A DNA stretch of 64,000 nucleotides, from positions 124,001-188,000 of the forward strand of contig NZ_CANLMZ010000009.1 of NCBI RefSeq assembly GCF_947492645.1. Reading direction: 5' to 3'. A program made the position numbers and the translations under genes. This DNA is from an uncultured Pontibacter sp. (GTDB lineage Bacteria > Bacteroidota > Bacteroidia > Cytophagales > Hymenobacteraceae). The notes beneath the pieces are model-generated. The model did not search any database, was not told where the DNA came from, and saw nothing but the letters and a program-made list of their open reading frames with translations. This document shows positions 55,564 through 64,000 of this stretch, piece by piece (position 1 is the stretch's first letter; the number at the start of each line of letters is the position of its first letter).

Positions 55564-56034
55564 TTAGGCGTATTTGTTAAGTATCTCGTCCAGTTGCTCG
55601 GGCTGCAGGTCCTGGTACAGGTCGTTGTCTATCATCAGGGCAGGGGCGTGGTCGCAGCAGCCGAGGCACACGTTGGGCAGCATGGTAAAGCGGCCATCTG
55701 TAGTGGTTTGCCCATACTGTATGCCCAGCTTATCACTCAGGTACTGCCGCAGGTTTTCGTAGCCCATCACCCAGCAACTGATGCTGTCGCACACCAGGAT
55801 CACGTGCCGGCCCACCGGTTGCCTAAAGATGAGGTTGTAGAAAGTAGCCACGCTATCCAGCTCTGCTGGCGACATGTCCATAAGGTCTGCCACCGCTTTC
55901 ATACTTTCGTCGGATACCCAGCCTCGATGCTGCTGCACTACCTTCAGCGCCTCGATGCAGGCAGCCTTCTTTATAGGCACCAGCGAGATCTCGTGCTGTA
56001 TTTCTTCAATTTCCTCTGGCGTTAGTGTTACCAT
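55564..56034 (-). CDS. nuoE: NADH-quinone oxidoreductase subunit E
   Basis: Thioredoxin-like [2Fe-2S] subunit of the NADH module, 156 residues. Helical N-terminus (QHRGWVSDESMKAVADLMDMSPAELDSVATFYNLIF) and the four cluster cysteines in LVCDSISC and NVCLGCCDHAPALMI. A 244-base gap with a perfect hairpin separates it from the upstream nuoCD. Confidence 0.97.
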   Translation of the reverse strand: MVTLTPEEIEEIQHEISLVPIKKAACIEALKVVQQHRGWVSDESMKAVADLMDMSPAELDSVATFYNLIFRQPVGRHVILVCDSISCWVMGYENLRQYLSDKLGIQYGQTTTDGRFTMLPNVCLGCCDHAPALMIDNDLYQDLQPEQLDEILNKYA

Positions 56035-56278
56035 ATCGGGAGAATTATGAATTATAAATGCTGAATTATGAATTAGCTGCTGCTCTGTAACGGCTGCTTT
56101 TGCGGTTTATAAATCCACAGTTACTATACTTTCGGATTGCAAATCCGAAAGAGCAGAAGGGTGAGGTGGGTAGTAGCTAGCTTTATATTTTGGTGGTACA
56201 GGTGGCGACGTACTTAAATACATGCGCCACCATATACCGTTTATTTACTTATTCAAAAATCACTCAAGCACTCATTGG
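56035..56278. repeat. nuoCD-nuoE gap with perfect 10-bp hairpin
   Basis: Contains CTTTCGGATT-gca-AATCCGAAAG at 56129-56151, and repeated GAATTATGAATT-like words near 56042-56075. No T-run follows the hairpin on the minus strand, so it resembles an extragenic palindrome or processing site more than a terminator. Confidence 0.7.
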
Positions 56279-58027
56279 TCATCTGTCAATATCTGCCAGC
56301 ACATAATCCATGGCGCCAAGTATAGACAGCATGTCTGCTACAGTATAGCCTTTGCTGATGTATGGCAGCATTTGCATGTGCGGGAACGAGGGAGTGCGGA
56401 TGCGCACCCGGTAAGGGGAGGTGCTGCCGTCGCTGGTCAAGTAGTAGCCGTTTGCTCCCTTGGTAGCTTCAATGCAACTCATCGCCTCACCGGCTGGTAT
56501 CACAGGGCCCCAGGTCACTCCTAAAAAGTGTGTGATCAGGGTCTCGATATCATGCATGGTGTTCTTCTTAACGGGCGGGGTGGTAAGCGGGTGATCTGCT
56601 TTGTAAGGTCCCTCCGGCATATTCTTGAGGCATTGCTCGATGATGCGCAGGCTCTGGCGCATTTCCTCTACACGCACGATAGCACGGTCGTAGCAATCGC
56701 CGTTAGCGGCTACCGGTATGTCAAAATCGAACATTTCGTAGCCGGAGTAAGGCCGTTTCTTCCGGAAATCCCAATCCATGCCGCAGGCTCGTAAGCCCGG
56801 ACCGGTTACGCCCCATTCGATGGCTTCATCCAGGGTAAAAATTCCGATGCCCACGGTTCGTGCTTTAAACAGGCTGTTCTTCATGACCATGCTGTCGTAC
56901 TCGCGTAGCCGTTTCGGGAAGTAGTCTATAAAATCCTGCACCAGCTTTTCCCAGCCTTTGGGTAAATCCTGTGCCACACCGCCAATACGGAACCAGTTCG
57001 GGTGCATGCGGCCACCGCAGACTGCCTCAATAATGTTGAAGATCTTTTCGCGATCAGAGAACATATAAAACACCGGCGAGAGCTGGCCCAGATCCTGCGC
57101 AAAGGTGCCGTACCAAACCAGGTGACTGGCGATTCGGAAGAGCTCACAGAGCATCACCCGGATCACCTTTACCCGCTCCGGCACCTCGATACCAGCAAGT
57201 TTCTCGACTGCCAGCAGGTAGGCCAGGTTGTTCATTACGCCACCCAGGTAATCTACTCTGTCTGTGTAAGGGATGTAAGTATGCCAAGTCTGCCGTTCGC
57301 CCATTTTCTCGGCACCACGGTGGTGAAAGCCTATATCGGGTATGGCATCTACAATATCTTCACCGTCCAGCTGGAGTATGATGCGGAGTACACCGTGTGT
57401 GCCAGGGTGCTGCGGTCCAATGTTCAGGAACATAAAGTCGCTGTCTTCGCTTTCTCGCTGCAGGCCCCATTCTTCGGGCTTAAACTGCAAGGCAGCCTGC
57501 TCTAGGTCTACTTTCTCATCGTAAAGCTGGAATGGTCCCATTTCGGTGGCGCGAGCCGGATGTTCTTTTCTAAGTGGATGGCCTACCCAGGTGCGGGGCA
57601 TCAGGATGCGCGACAGGTGCGGGTGTCCATCGAACTTGATACCGAACATATCATAGATCTCACGCTCGTACCAATTGGCGTTGGCCCATAGGCTGGCTAT
57701 ACTTGGCGCTTTCGGAAACTCTTCGGTAAGGCCAACTTTCAGTCTTATAAAGTGATTTCTGTCGAAGGAGAAGAGGTGGTAAACAAGTGTAAAGGTAGAG
57801 GCGGGGCTGCCGTTTCTTTTCTGGTGTGTCCGTTCGTCAATAGCAGTCAGGTCGAAGAGCATTTTGTAAGGCTGCTTTACCCCGGTTTTCAGGAACTGAA
57901 GTACCTCCGTCAGCTTATCGCAGGGCATCCAGAGGGTGAGCATCTCATCCCGGGTGCTTTGTTGCGCAAAAGTGTCCTCGCCGAACCGCGTGTGCAGTTC
58001 AACCAAAATGCTGCTGTTATTTTCCAT
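56279..58027 (-). CDS. nuoCD: NADH-quinone oxidoreductase subunit C/D fusion
   Basis: A 582-residue fusion of the 30-kDa (C, about residues 1-190) and 49-kDa (D, about 200-582) Q-module subunits. C-part motifs: [46 protein letters not shown], and [12 protein letters not shown]-part motifs: [23 protein letters not shown], the RADIANT-like [15 protein letters not shown], and the C-terminal [15 protein letters not shown]. The D subunit lines the quinone site near cluster N2. No frameshift is needed, so the fusion is genuine. About 150 bases separate it from the DUF4242 gene. Confidence 0.97.
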   Translation of the reverse strand: MENNSSILVELHTRFGEDTFAQQSTRDEMLTLWMPCDKLTEVLQFLKTGVKQPYKMLFDLTAIDERTHQKRNGSPASTFTLVYHLFSFDRNHFIRLKVGLTEEFPKAPSIASLWANANWYEREIYDMFGIKFDGHPHLSRILMPRTWVGHPLRKEHPARATEMGPFQLYDEKVDLEQAALQFKPEEWGLQRESEDSDFMFLNIGPQHPGTHGVLRIILQLDGEDIVDAIPDIGFHHRGAEKMGERQTWHTYIPYTDRVDYLGGVMNNLAYLLAVEKLAGIEVPERVKVIRVMLCELFRIASHLVWYGTFAQDLGQLSPVFYMFSDREKIFNIIEAVCGGRMHPNWFRIGGVAQDLPKGWEKLVQDFIDYFPKRLREYDSMVMKNSLFKARTVGIGIFTLDEAIEWGVTGPGLRACGMDWDFRKKRPYSGYEMFDFDIPVAANGDCYDRAIVRVEEMRQSLRIIEQCLKNMPEGPYKADHPLTTPPVKKNTMHDIETLITHFLGVTWGPVIPAGEAMSCIEATKGANGYYLTSDGSTSPYRVRIRTPSFPHMQMLPYISKGYTVADMLSILGAMDYVLADIDR

Positions 58028-58179
58028 AAGGAGGAATGAAAAATGAATGCCTGTACTACCTTTAACTCATTGCTACTCTATTTTCAAATCACATAGCACG
58101 GCACACTAATCAGGATTTTGTGAAACATGCGCGTGATTTTAATTTTTATCTGTTTATAAATAAGCTTCTATTTAATTAA

Positions 58180-58452
58180 CTATTCAGCTGTAACAGGATC
58201 GATGATGGCCTTGACTTCACTTACAGCGTTTGCTGGAAAGCCGCCTTGCTTTGCATGTTCACGTACCACCTCTTCGTTGGGAGCATTGTACACACAATAG
58301 ATTTTATCACCAGTTACATAACTGTGTACCCATTGTATTTGAGGACCCATGTTGCTGAGTACTCCGCAGGAAGTCTGCGAAATGGCTTTTAATTCTTCTG
58401 CGGTTAAGTTTCCTGCTCCCGGAATTTCACGCTCTATAACATATTTCGGCAT
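58180..58452 (-). CDS. DUF4242 small protein inside the nuo operon
   Basis: A 90-residue ferredoxin-like alpha/beta protein starting MPKYVIEREIPGAGNLTAEEL, followed by QWVHSYVTGDKIYCVYNAPNEEVVREHAKQGGFPA, the DUF4242 signature. Some family members (SCO4226 of Streptomyces) have been described as nickel-binding; the histidines here are compatible, but nothing proves it. It lies between nuoB and nuoCD in the same orientation, with 82- and 152-base gaps. The ATG at 58452 is preferred over a TTG two codons earlier. No complex I role is known for this family. Confidence 0.85.
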   Translation of the reverse strand: MPKYVIEREIPGAGNLTAEELKAISQTSCGVLSNMGPQIQWVHSYVTGDKIYCVYNAPNEEVVREHAKQGGFPANAVSEVKAIIDPVTAE

Positions 58453-58534
58453 AGTCAATATTTTTTGGCTTTCAATTTTACTTAGTAATTTAAAATTCTC
58501 ATTCTCGCTGCAGGCAGTACGCTACATACTGCAC

Positions 58535-59173
58535 CTATACTTCATCCGGCGAGCGGAATTCGGTCATGGTGTTCCATCGTTCCCTTTTGCGTTCGTTTAC
58601 CTCTATTTTCTCAGGTTTGATAATACCTTGCTCACCTATAGTCCAGCTGAGTGGGCGACGTTCTTTGCCTACACTTTCAGCCAACAGCATCAGGCCTTCC
58701 ATAAATGCATCGGGTCGTGGAGGGCAACCGGGCACATATACATCTACTGGCAGAAATTTATCTACGCCTTGCACCACGCTGTAAATGTCGTACATGCCGC
58801 CGCTGTTAGCGCACGAGCCCATCGATATCACCCACTTTGGTTCCATCATTTGCTCGTGGAGGCGTTTGATGATAGGTGCCATTTTGATAAAAACAGTTCC
58901 GGCAATGATCATCACATCTGCCTCCCGCGGAGTACCACGAATTACCTCAGCTCCAAAGCGGGCCACATCATACTTTGGCGTCATACTGGTTGCCATCTCC
59001 ACGAAACAGCAGGATAGACCAAAGTGGAAAGGCCACATGGAATTTTTGCGCCCCCATGCTACCAGGTCCTGCACCGTAGTAAGCATAATACTTTGCTGCA
59101 CCGCCTCTTCATAAGAGCCGGTACCTTTCACGGTGTTTGCCGGAGCGTCGGGTTTACTTAGCCACCATTTCAT
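58535..59173 (-). CDS. nuoB: NADH-quinone oxidoreductase subunit B
   Basis: Carries cluster N2, the last iron-sulphur centre before quinone. In 212 residues the ligands are the paired cysteines in [16 protein letters not shown], the cysteine of [12 protein letters not shown] and that of [19 protein letters not shown]-terminal extension of about 45 charged residues ([17 protein letters not shown]) is longer than in E. coli. About 110 bases with degenerate palindromes separate it from nuoA. Confidence 0.97.
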   Translation of the reverse strand: MKWWLSKPDAPANTVKGTGSYEEAVQQSIMLTTVQDLVAWGRKNSMWPFHFGLSCCFVEMATSMTPKYDVARFGAEVIRGTPREADVMIIAGTVFIKMAPIIKRLHEQMMEPKWVISMGSCANSGGMYDIYSVVQGVDKFLPVDVYVPGCPPRPDAFMEGLMLLAESVGKERRPLSWTIGEQGIIKPEKIEVNERKRERWNTMTEFRSPDEV

Positions 59174-59285
59174 AGGCTTTATATTGGTTATTCGTCGTTC
59201 GTAATTCAGCTGTACTTTTGATCTTTTGTCATGATTACATCCAGAGTCGTGATACTTGATACGTTTTACGAGATACGACCTTTTA
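59174..59285. repeat. nuoA-nuoB gap with degenerate palindromes
   Basis: Contains an ATTCGTCGTTCGTAATTCAG stretch and a GTCGTGATAC...TACGAC inverted motif near 59245-59280, both in the style of dispersed extragenic repeats. No gene is seen. Confidence 0.45.
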
Positions 59286-59723
59286 TCACGAGGCCGGCTT
59301 GTTCAGCATCCGTTTATAAGCTTTCAGTATCTTTTTACCGTCTGGGCCAAAGTCCAGGGCACCGTTTCTCCACTCGTAGACCAGCACCACCACCAGCAGC
59401 ACGATAAATACAAGCACTCCAATGTAGCCATACCAGCCTAGGTCGCGGAAGGCGATGGCCCAGGCAAGTATAAATACCGTTTCCACGTCGAAGATGACGA
59501 AGAGCATGGCAACAAGATAAAACTGGGAGGAGAAGCGGAGGCGGGCAGAGCCGGCGCTAAGTATACCGCCTTCGTAAGGCTGGCCGGTGGCACGTTCGTT
59601 GTGTCGCTGGCCTAGCACGTATGATAGGGCCATGATGAGCGCAATCAGACTAAGTACAATAGCACCATAGACTAGCAACGGCCATAAAAGCACATTATTT
59701 TCTTCTGAAGCATACACAGCCAC
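59286..59723 (-). CDS. nuoA: NADH-quinone oxidoreductase subunit A
   Basis: Three-helix membrane subunit next to the quinone chamber, 145 residues. Motifs are [24 protein letters not shown], the acidic loop [36 protein letters not shown], and a third helix [19 protein letters not shown]. The start is GTG at 59723 (a second GTG two codons later is possible). First gene of the complex I operon; no clear promoter element was found upstream. Confidence 0.96.
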   Translation of the reverse strand: MAVYASEENNVLLWPLLVYGAIVLSLIALIMALSYVLGQRHNERATGQPYEGGILSAGSARLRFSSQFYLVAMLFVIFDVETVFILAWAIAFRDLGWYGYIGVLVFIVLLVVVLVYEWRNGALDFGPDGKKILKAYKRMLNKPAS

Positions 59724-59797
59724 TCCGCTTTACAGCGGCCATTAAGTGAAACAACCTGTTTGGTAAATCACTTCCGTACCCCTAACCCTACTGGCTC

Positions 59798-60232
59798 TCA
59801 GGTGCCGGAAATGTAATGCTCGAGGTTCTCGATAATGAATTTTTGCTCGTCGATTATATACTTTACGATGTCGCCGATAGAGATCAGGCCAACAAGGTTA
59901 TTAGCTTCAAAAACAGGTAGGTGCCGGATGTATTTGGTTGTCATCAGGCTCATGCATTGCTCAAGGGTGGTGTCGGGTGTTACAGAAACCGGATGCTCTG
60001 TCATTACTTCTTTTATCCGGGTTTCTTTGGAGGCTTTGCCTTTTAAGATCACTTTTCGGGCGTAATCGCGTTCTGTAAAAATGCCTGCGAAATGATCTTG
60101 CTCGTTTAGTACAAGCAAAGCGCCCACATTTTTTTCCACCATCTCTTCAAGCGCACTAAAAACGGTGTCGTTGGGATGAACAGCGAAAACTTTGTTTCCT
60201 TTAGCCTGTAAGATACTTCTGACTGTTCCCAT
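59798..60232 (-). CDS. CBS-domain protein
   Basis: A 144-residue protein made of two CBS motifs (about residues 12-65 and 78-135). The first reads VFAVHPNDTVFSALEEMVEKNVGALLVL, and the second HPVSVTPDTTLEQCMSLMTTKYIRHLPVFEANNLVGLISIGDIVKYI. Stand-alone CBS pairs bind adenosine nucleotides and act as energy sensors. It lies 75 bases upstream of nuoA in the same orientation, so it may be expressed near complex I, but co-transcription is not shown. Confidence 0.92.
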   Translation of the reverse strand: MGTVRSILQAKGNKVFAVHPNDTVFSALEEMVEKNVGALLVLNEQDHFAGIFTERDYARKVILKGKASKETRIKEVMTEHPVSVTPDTTLEQCMSLMTTKYIRHLPVFEANNLVGLISIGDIVKYIIDEQKFIIENLEHYISGT

Positions 60233-60507
60233 GCTAACCTCCTGTAAGTTAATAGGTAATATAATTAGATAGTATAATGCTTATACGAATTGTTTAATAA
60301 AAGGACAAAAAAATAATGAAAATATCCTTTTATTAATTATTTGATTAGAACAACTATCCATTTAAATCATACCATATTTTCCCGCTTTAGTTGATGCTGC
60401 CAGCGCTGGAACGTGCAGCGGATGAGTGACAGCCGTTTAAGTATAAGTATCATCAGAATATCCTTATAAACCTATATGCGTAAGCCTAGATGTAATTTAA
60501 TACCTTA

Positions 60508-61419
60508 ATGAGACAATTTTCCCAATGGCTGTCAGGTGTTACAGGTCTTAGATCAGAGTTTGTTATTGATATACTGGAGACTTTCCTGGTACTGCTCGGC
60601 CTGTGGCTGCTAAGTAAAGTGATCCTGCGGCTCGTTTTTAAGCGAGAACTTGATCTGCGCAAGCAATACAAATGGAGAAAATTTACCAACTATTTCTTAA
60701 CACTTATAGGGCTGGTGCTTCTCCTTAACATCTGGTTTGGCGGCATACGCTCGGTTGCTACTTTTCTGGGTCTTTTTTCTGCTGGCCTGGTGCTGGCTCT
60801 TCGCGAGCCCTTGCTTAACGCTGCTGGCTGGCTTTTTATAATTGGCAAGAGGCCCTTTAGAGTAGGAGACAGGTTACAGATCGGAAGTTACACCGGCGAT
60901 GTAATCGATATCCGCCTTTTCCAGTTTAGCTTAAATGAAATAAATGGTTGGGTAGATGCTGACCAGGCCTCCGGGCGGGTGGTGCATGTTCCAAATCTGA
61001 AAGTATTTACAGAACCACAGGTTAACTATAACTATGGCTTTCCTTTTATATGGAATGAAGTGTCTGTGCACATAACTTTTGAAAGCAATTGGAGCAGGGC
61101 AAAAGCCATACTTCAGGAAATTGTTGAGCGGCATGCAGAGAAGCTAAGCGAAACCGCGCAAAGGCAGGTAAAGCAGCAGTCGCAGCAGCACCTTATCTTT
61201 TACGAAGATTTTAGCCCCCAAATCTACATGAAGGTAGTTGAGAACGGCATTAAACTTACAATGCGCTACATGTGCAGTTTAATGCGCCGCAGGAAAAGTG
61301 AAAACGATATATGGGAGGATGTACTGAAAGCGTTTGCCAGAACAACAGACATACAGTATGCTTACCCTACCACAAGGTTTTACCAAAGAGGCGAAAGTAA
61401 CATGAAAACAACAGATTAA
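60508..61419 (+). CDS. MscS-family mechanosensitive ion channel
   Basis: A 303-residue inner-membrane channel. Three hydrophobic helices lie before about residue 110 (DILETFLVLLGLWLLSKVILRLV, FLTLIGLVLLLNIWF, and the pore-type helix SVATFLGLFSAGLVLALREPLLNAAGWLF). A beta domain follows, RPFRVGDRLQIGSYTGDVIDIRLFQF, which is the MscS signature. A cytosolic C-terminal domain completes it. It should release solutes during osmotic downshock. A single gene facing the amidohydrolase gene tail-to-tail with eight bases between stops. Confidence 0.93.
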   Translation: MRQFSQWLSGVTGLRSEFVIDILETFLVLLGLWLLSKVILRLVFKRELDLRKQYKWRKFTNYFLTLIGLVLLLNIWFGGIRSVATFLGLFSAGLVLALREPLLNAAGWLFIIGKRPFRVGDRLQIGSYTGDVIDIRLFQFSLNEINGWVDADQASGRVVHVPNLKVFTEPQVNYNYGFPFIWNEVSVHITFESNWSRAKAILQEIVERHAEKLSETAQRQVKQQSQQHLIFYEDFSPQIYMKVVENGIKLTMRYMCSLMRRRKSENDIWEDVLKAFARTTDIQYAYPTTRFYQRGESNMKTTD

Positions 61420-61427
61420 AGCTTGCC

Positions 61428-62696
61428 TTACTCTTTGTACACTTTCCCGCCTTTCATCACAAACGCGACGTTACGTATTTGTCTGATATCGGCCAGGGGT
61501 TTACCATCTACAGCAATCAGGTCGGCTAGCAGGCCTGGTTTTATACTTCCTGCGGTAGTGGCTATGCCAAATACTTCGGCGTTTACTGCTGTTGCAGCAC
61601 GCAGCACGTCTAGTGGTTTCATGCCGTAATCAACCATTAGCTCTATCTCGCGGGCATTATCGCCGTGGGTAAATACGCCTACATCGCCACCCATGATAAT
61701 CTTAACACCGGCATCCAGGGCCGCTGCAAAATTTTTGCGTTTTAGCTGTATGCGCTCCGGCTCGGGATCAATGCCTTTTTTCCAGCCGCGGTATTGGGTT
61801 ATGGCATCGCCGGCAGCCAGCGTGGGGCAGAGGGCTACGTTGTGCTTTTTCATGAGGCGGTAAATTTCGGGCGTAGCATTGTCGCCGTGCTCTATTGTGG
61901 CTACGCCGGCAAGTATGGCCCTGCGCATGCCTTCCGGAGTAGCGGCATGGGCAACTACCGGGCGGCCGCTGCTGTTGGCTACTTCTACAATCTTCTTCAA
62001 CTCCTCCAGGGTAAAAGTAGGTTGTGCCGAGCTGTTCAGGCCCCAACGGTAGTCAGCGTATACTTTTATCAAGTCGGCACCTTTGCCTATCTGCTTTCTC
62101 ACCTCCCGGGTTAGCCCATCCATACCATCGGCCACAGCCGCACCAATGGGTGTTTCGATCTCATAATTCAGTTCTTTGGGGCCGTAGCTTCCGCTGGCAA
62201 CAATTGCCTCGGTGGCAATCAACATTCGGGGGCCGGGTATCACTCCTTTTTCAATCGCCTGCTTTAGGCCCACATCGTCATAGCCTGCACCTTCAGTACC
62301 CAGATCTCTTACAGTAGTAAAGCCGGCCAGCAAAGTAGCCTTTGCATGGTTTGCTGCACGCACGGCACGCTCTGCCCTTGATTCCATCAATACCTGGTCG
62401 TTCCAGGAGGTTTCGTTGTAAGGGTGCAGAAACAGGTGGCTGTGTCCCTCAATTAACCCCGGAAGCAGCGTTTTGCCCTTAAGGTCTATAATTTTAGCTG
62501 TGGCTGGAACATGATTTAATTTGCCTACTGCCTCTATTTTATCATTTTGTACCAGCACCTGCCACCCTTCGCGCATTTGCTCCCCATCAAATACCCTGTC
62601 TGGTTTAAGCAAGTAGTAAACATCAGTTTTTGCCGTTTGTGCAAAGCCTGCCTGCACAAGCAGTAGCAATACTAGTATAAGTCTCAGCTTTATCAA
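61428..62696 (-). CDS. secreted metal-dependent amidohydrolase
   Basis: A 422-residue protein of the imidazolonepropionase/prolidase-like amidohydrolase group. Signal peptide LRLILVLLLLVQAGFAQ; metal ligands in LLPGLIEGHSHLFLHP, then LIKVYADYRWG, RPVVAHAATPEGM, ATIEHGDNATPE and IIMGGDVGVFTHGDN. It probably cleaves dipeptides or cyclic amides outside the cytosol; the substrate is unknown. The start is TTG at 62696: an in-frame TAA immediately precedes it and the signal peptide follows at once. Confidence 0.9.
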   Translation of the reverse strand: MIKLRLILVLLLLVQAGFAQTAKTDVYYLLKPDRVFDGEQMREGWQVLVQNDKIEAVGKLNHVPATAKIIDLKGKTLLPGLIEGHSHLFLHPYNETSWNDQVLMESRAERAVRAANHAKATLLAGFTTVRDLGTEGAGYDDVGLKQAIEKGVIPGPRMLIATEAIVASGSYGPKELNYEIETPIGAAVADGMDGLTREVRKQIGKGADLIKVYADYRWGLNSSAQPTFTLEELKKIVEVANSSGRPVVAHAATPEGMRRAILAGVATIEHGDNATPEIYRLMKKHNVALCPTLAAGDAITQYRGWKKGIDPEPERIQLKRKNFAAALDAGVKIIMGGDVGVFTHGDNAREIELMVDYGMKPLDVLRAATAVNAEVFGIATTAGSIKPGLLADLIAVDGKPLADIRQIRNVAFVMKGGKVYKE

Positions 62697-62980
62697 TTAT
62701 ATGCTTGTGTTCAGGTTAACTATAGCTTTTATGTAGAGAATTTTTAAGCAGGTACTGCTGCTAAAAAGTAAGTATACCTAACGTTACCCTTTCAGATATG
62801 CCATCAGGTTTTGCCTTTTTAAGCGGTTATACAGGCTAAACAGCTTTAAAATATAAAATTTATTTTAATGGATTATTCGCAATGAAATAAAATAGCAAAA
62901 AGACTATACTTTACAGAACCATATTTTATCAGGGAAGTAATAAGCTTTGCGACTACTTCATGGGTATTTTATTTTTACGT
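62697..62980. other. gene-free AT-rich stretch
   Basis: About 280 AT-rich bases between the divergent amidohydrolase gene and the small gene at 63001, with two AGTATA/TATACT words. I see no gene or RNA here. Confidence 0.4.
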
Positions 62981-62988
62981 TACCTTTG
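62981..62988 (+). promoter_or_regulatory. -7 element before the small gene at 63001
   Basis: Exact TAnnTTTG (TACCTTTG) 12 bases before the ATG, implying an almost leaderless message. Confidence 0.45.
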
Positions 62989-63000
62989 GGAGCAAACTAA

Positions 63001-63285
63001 ATGGATTACCAGAAGCTTTTTCTTCAGATCCTCAAAACAATTGTTGTGCTCTCGGCCAAGTATAAAGTAGCTGCCGTATCAGACATGTACCTGCAGGTTA
63101 CCATGCGCTCACGGGATAAATTAATCAGGCATGACTTTCTGCAAACTTTTCCGGTAAACCCCATTAACTTAGAATCAGGAAATGGGAAGCTGCTGCGACA
63201 GTCATCAGAAAAAGCTATGCTTAAGAAAGAACGAGATTACCGGGATGTGTTGCGTTACGACATACCGCACCCTCCTGCAATATGA
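63001..63285 (+). CDS. small protein of unknown function
   Basis: A 94-residue basic protein that I cannot assign. It starts MDYQKLFLQILKTIVVLSAKYKVAAVSD and continues with a charged, helical-looking middle (MRSRDKLIRHDFLQTF) and a Lys/Arg/Glu-rich end (KAMLKKERDYRDVLRYD). No signal peptide or membrane helix. It is supported by an exact -7 promoter element just upstream and by its placement between two oriented genes. It could still be a chance frame. Confidence 0.5.
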   Translation: MDYQKLFLQILKTIVVLSAKYKVAAVSDMYLQVTMRSRDKLIRHDFLQTFPVNPINLESGNGKLLRQSSEKAMLKKERDYRDVLRYDIPHPPAI

Positions 63286-63343
63286 ATTTCTAGTTTAGGC
63301 TTTTTTGTTTGCCAAATTCCAGATCAACATACTTTGTAATGCC

Positions 63344-64000
63344 ATGGACATTGTCGGCAACCTTGTTATACTTGCAATAAGCTGGTTTTTGCTTCGCCTG
63401 GAGCACAAGTCTTTACAGAATGCCCTGGGCTTAAACTTATCGATATACAGGTTACTGCAATTTATGGTGGGTTTTTTAGCTACGGTCACGCTTGCCGTGC
63501 TTGTACATTATACGTATGCGGTTGCGGCAAATTTTACGTGGGTTTTGCGTGCAAATATAAGTCCGTATACTTTGGTGTTAAACGTATACGCAGCGCTTAG
63601 CCTGGTGCTTTTACAAGAGTTGCTTTTCAGGGGATATTTACTGTACCAGGGAATAGGGTTATTAGGAGAGCGCAGCGCAAACTTTATAAGCGCAGCGGCT
63701 TTTGGCATGTACCATTGGTTTATACTGGGCGTTTTTGGGAATCCTTTTTTGATGGTGTGGGTGTTGCTAACTACAGGCATCTGGGGACTTATGTTTGCGT
63801 ATGCCTTCTCTAAAACCCACTCTTTGGCTTTGCCGGTTGGTTTGCATTTTGGTTGGGCCTTTGTAGATAAGTACATTTTATCGGATAGTGGCCAAAGTCT
63901 TTTAGTGCCTGTTACATCCATACATTCGCGTTACCCGAATACAATTGAAAGCATCATGTACCTGCATTTGCCTAAAATTGCTTTTGCTGTACTTGTAATT
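63344..64000 (+). CDS. CPBP-family intramembrane protease-like protein (3' end outside window)
   Basis: A membrane protein running off the right edge after 219 codons. At least five hydrophobic segments are seen. The CPBP/CAAX-protease motifs are VLLQELLFRGYLLYQ (motif 1), SAAAFGMYHWFI (motif 2 histidine) and LPVGLHFGWAFVDKY (motif 3 histidine). The usual paired glutamates of motif 1 are Gln-Glu here, so activity is uncertain. The family includes Abi-type proteins and type II CAAX prenyl proteases. The ATG at 63344 gives a start just before the first helix; a TTG at 63305 is possible. Confidence 0.8.
   Translation, partial: MDIVGNLVILAISWFLLRLEHKSLQNALGLNLSIYRLLQFMVGFLATVTLAVLVHYTYAVAANFTWVLRANISPYTLVLNVYAALSLVLLQELLFRGYLLYQGIGLLGERSANFISAAAFGMYHWFILGVFGNPFLMVWVLLTTGIWGLMFAYAFSKTHSLALPVGLHFGWAFVDKYILSDSGQSLLVPVTSIHSRYPNTIESIMYLHLPKIAFAVLVI

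Noticed and set aside
58349..59017. 222-codon plus-strand frame
   Set aside because: Runs antisense through nuoB and the start of the DUF4242 gene, both clearly real.

Overview
The window looks like a chromosomal segment of a Bacteroidota bacterium, most probably order Cytophagales, family Hymenobacteraceae (a Pontibacter-like genus is my guess). The reasons are: several exact -7 promoter elements of the phylum (TAnnTTTG), including one perfect TTTG-N19-TAnnTTTG promoter at a tRNA; A-rich leaders without Shine-Dalgarno sites; gene orders typical of the phylum (tamB divergent from tsaD; parA-parB-DUF5683-dapB-lepB; pyrG-yidC); and families common there (DUF5683, DUF6438, zinc metalloprotease with HEVGHTLGLPHN). 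No prophage, insertion sequence, CRISPR array, rRNA operon or secretion island is visible. Most of the window is core genome.

Layout. 1-2756: 5' half of a TamB/AsmA-like gene, divergent from a tsaD-thioesterase-smpB operon (2760-4631). 4793-9517: cytosolic NlpC/P60 peptidase, HNH nuclease, ribosomal protein S1 and a flavodoxin-fold reductase. 9663-9733: tRNA-Cys. 10100-12727: cyanophycin synthetase, followed by a 13-copy AAGTAT tandem array. 12998-20740: mostly single genes (coiled-coil membrane protein, TPMT-like methyltransferase, kdsA, DUF695/RraB-like protein, methyltransferase, apaG, ung, LolA-like protein, arsC, DUF1622). 20826-22603: overlapping zinc-ribbon methyltransferase and polysaccharide deacetylase. 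22751-27650: a six-gene operon combining chromosome partitioning (parA, parB), lysine/peptidoglycan precursor synthesis (dapB), signal peptidase I, DUF5683 and a UPF0173 hydrolase. 27734-34106: peptide-binding lipoprotein, GH20 hexosaminidase, two DUF2382 stress-type proteins and two small lipoproteins. 34208-42165: yidC, pyrG, a large zinc metalloprotease and DNA polymerase IV. 42369-43754: FAD oxidoreductase. 44006-59723: a complete respiratory complex I operon on the minus strand in the order A, B, [DUF4242], CD fusion, E, F, G, H, I, J, K, L, M, N. 59798-64000: CBS protein, MscS channel, amidohydrolase, a small unknown gene and a partial CPBP protease-like gene.

How the parts work together. 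The clearest multi-gene machine is complex I: peripheral NADH module (E, F, G), Q-module (B, CD, I) and membrane arm (A, H, J, K, L, M, N). Most junctions in it overlap by a few bases, but four gaps hold palindromic repeats or an extra DUF4242 gene. YidC, SmpB, TsaD, S1 and tRNA-Cys serve translation and membrane insertion. LepB, TamB, KdsA and the deacetylase serve the cell envelope.

The most unusual signal is not a gene. The word AAGTATA/TATACTT occurs in coding and non-coding DNA on both strands far above chance (about 160 AGTATA/TATACT sites by my hand count). The same word forms the tandem array after cphA and the arms of a strong dyad at 20181-20213. I did not find a convincing new defence or biosynthetic system.
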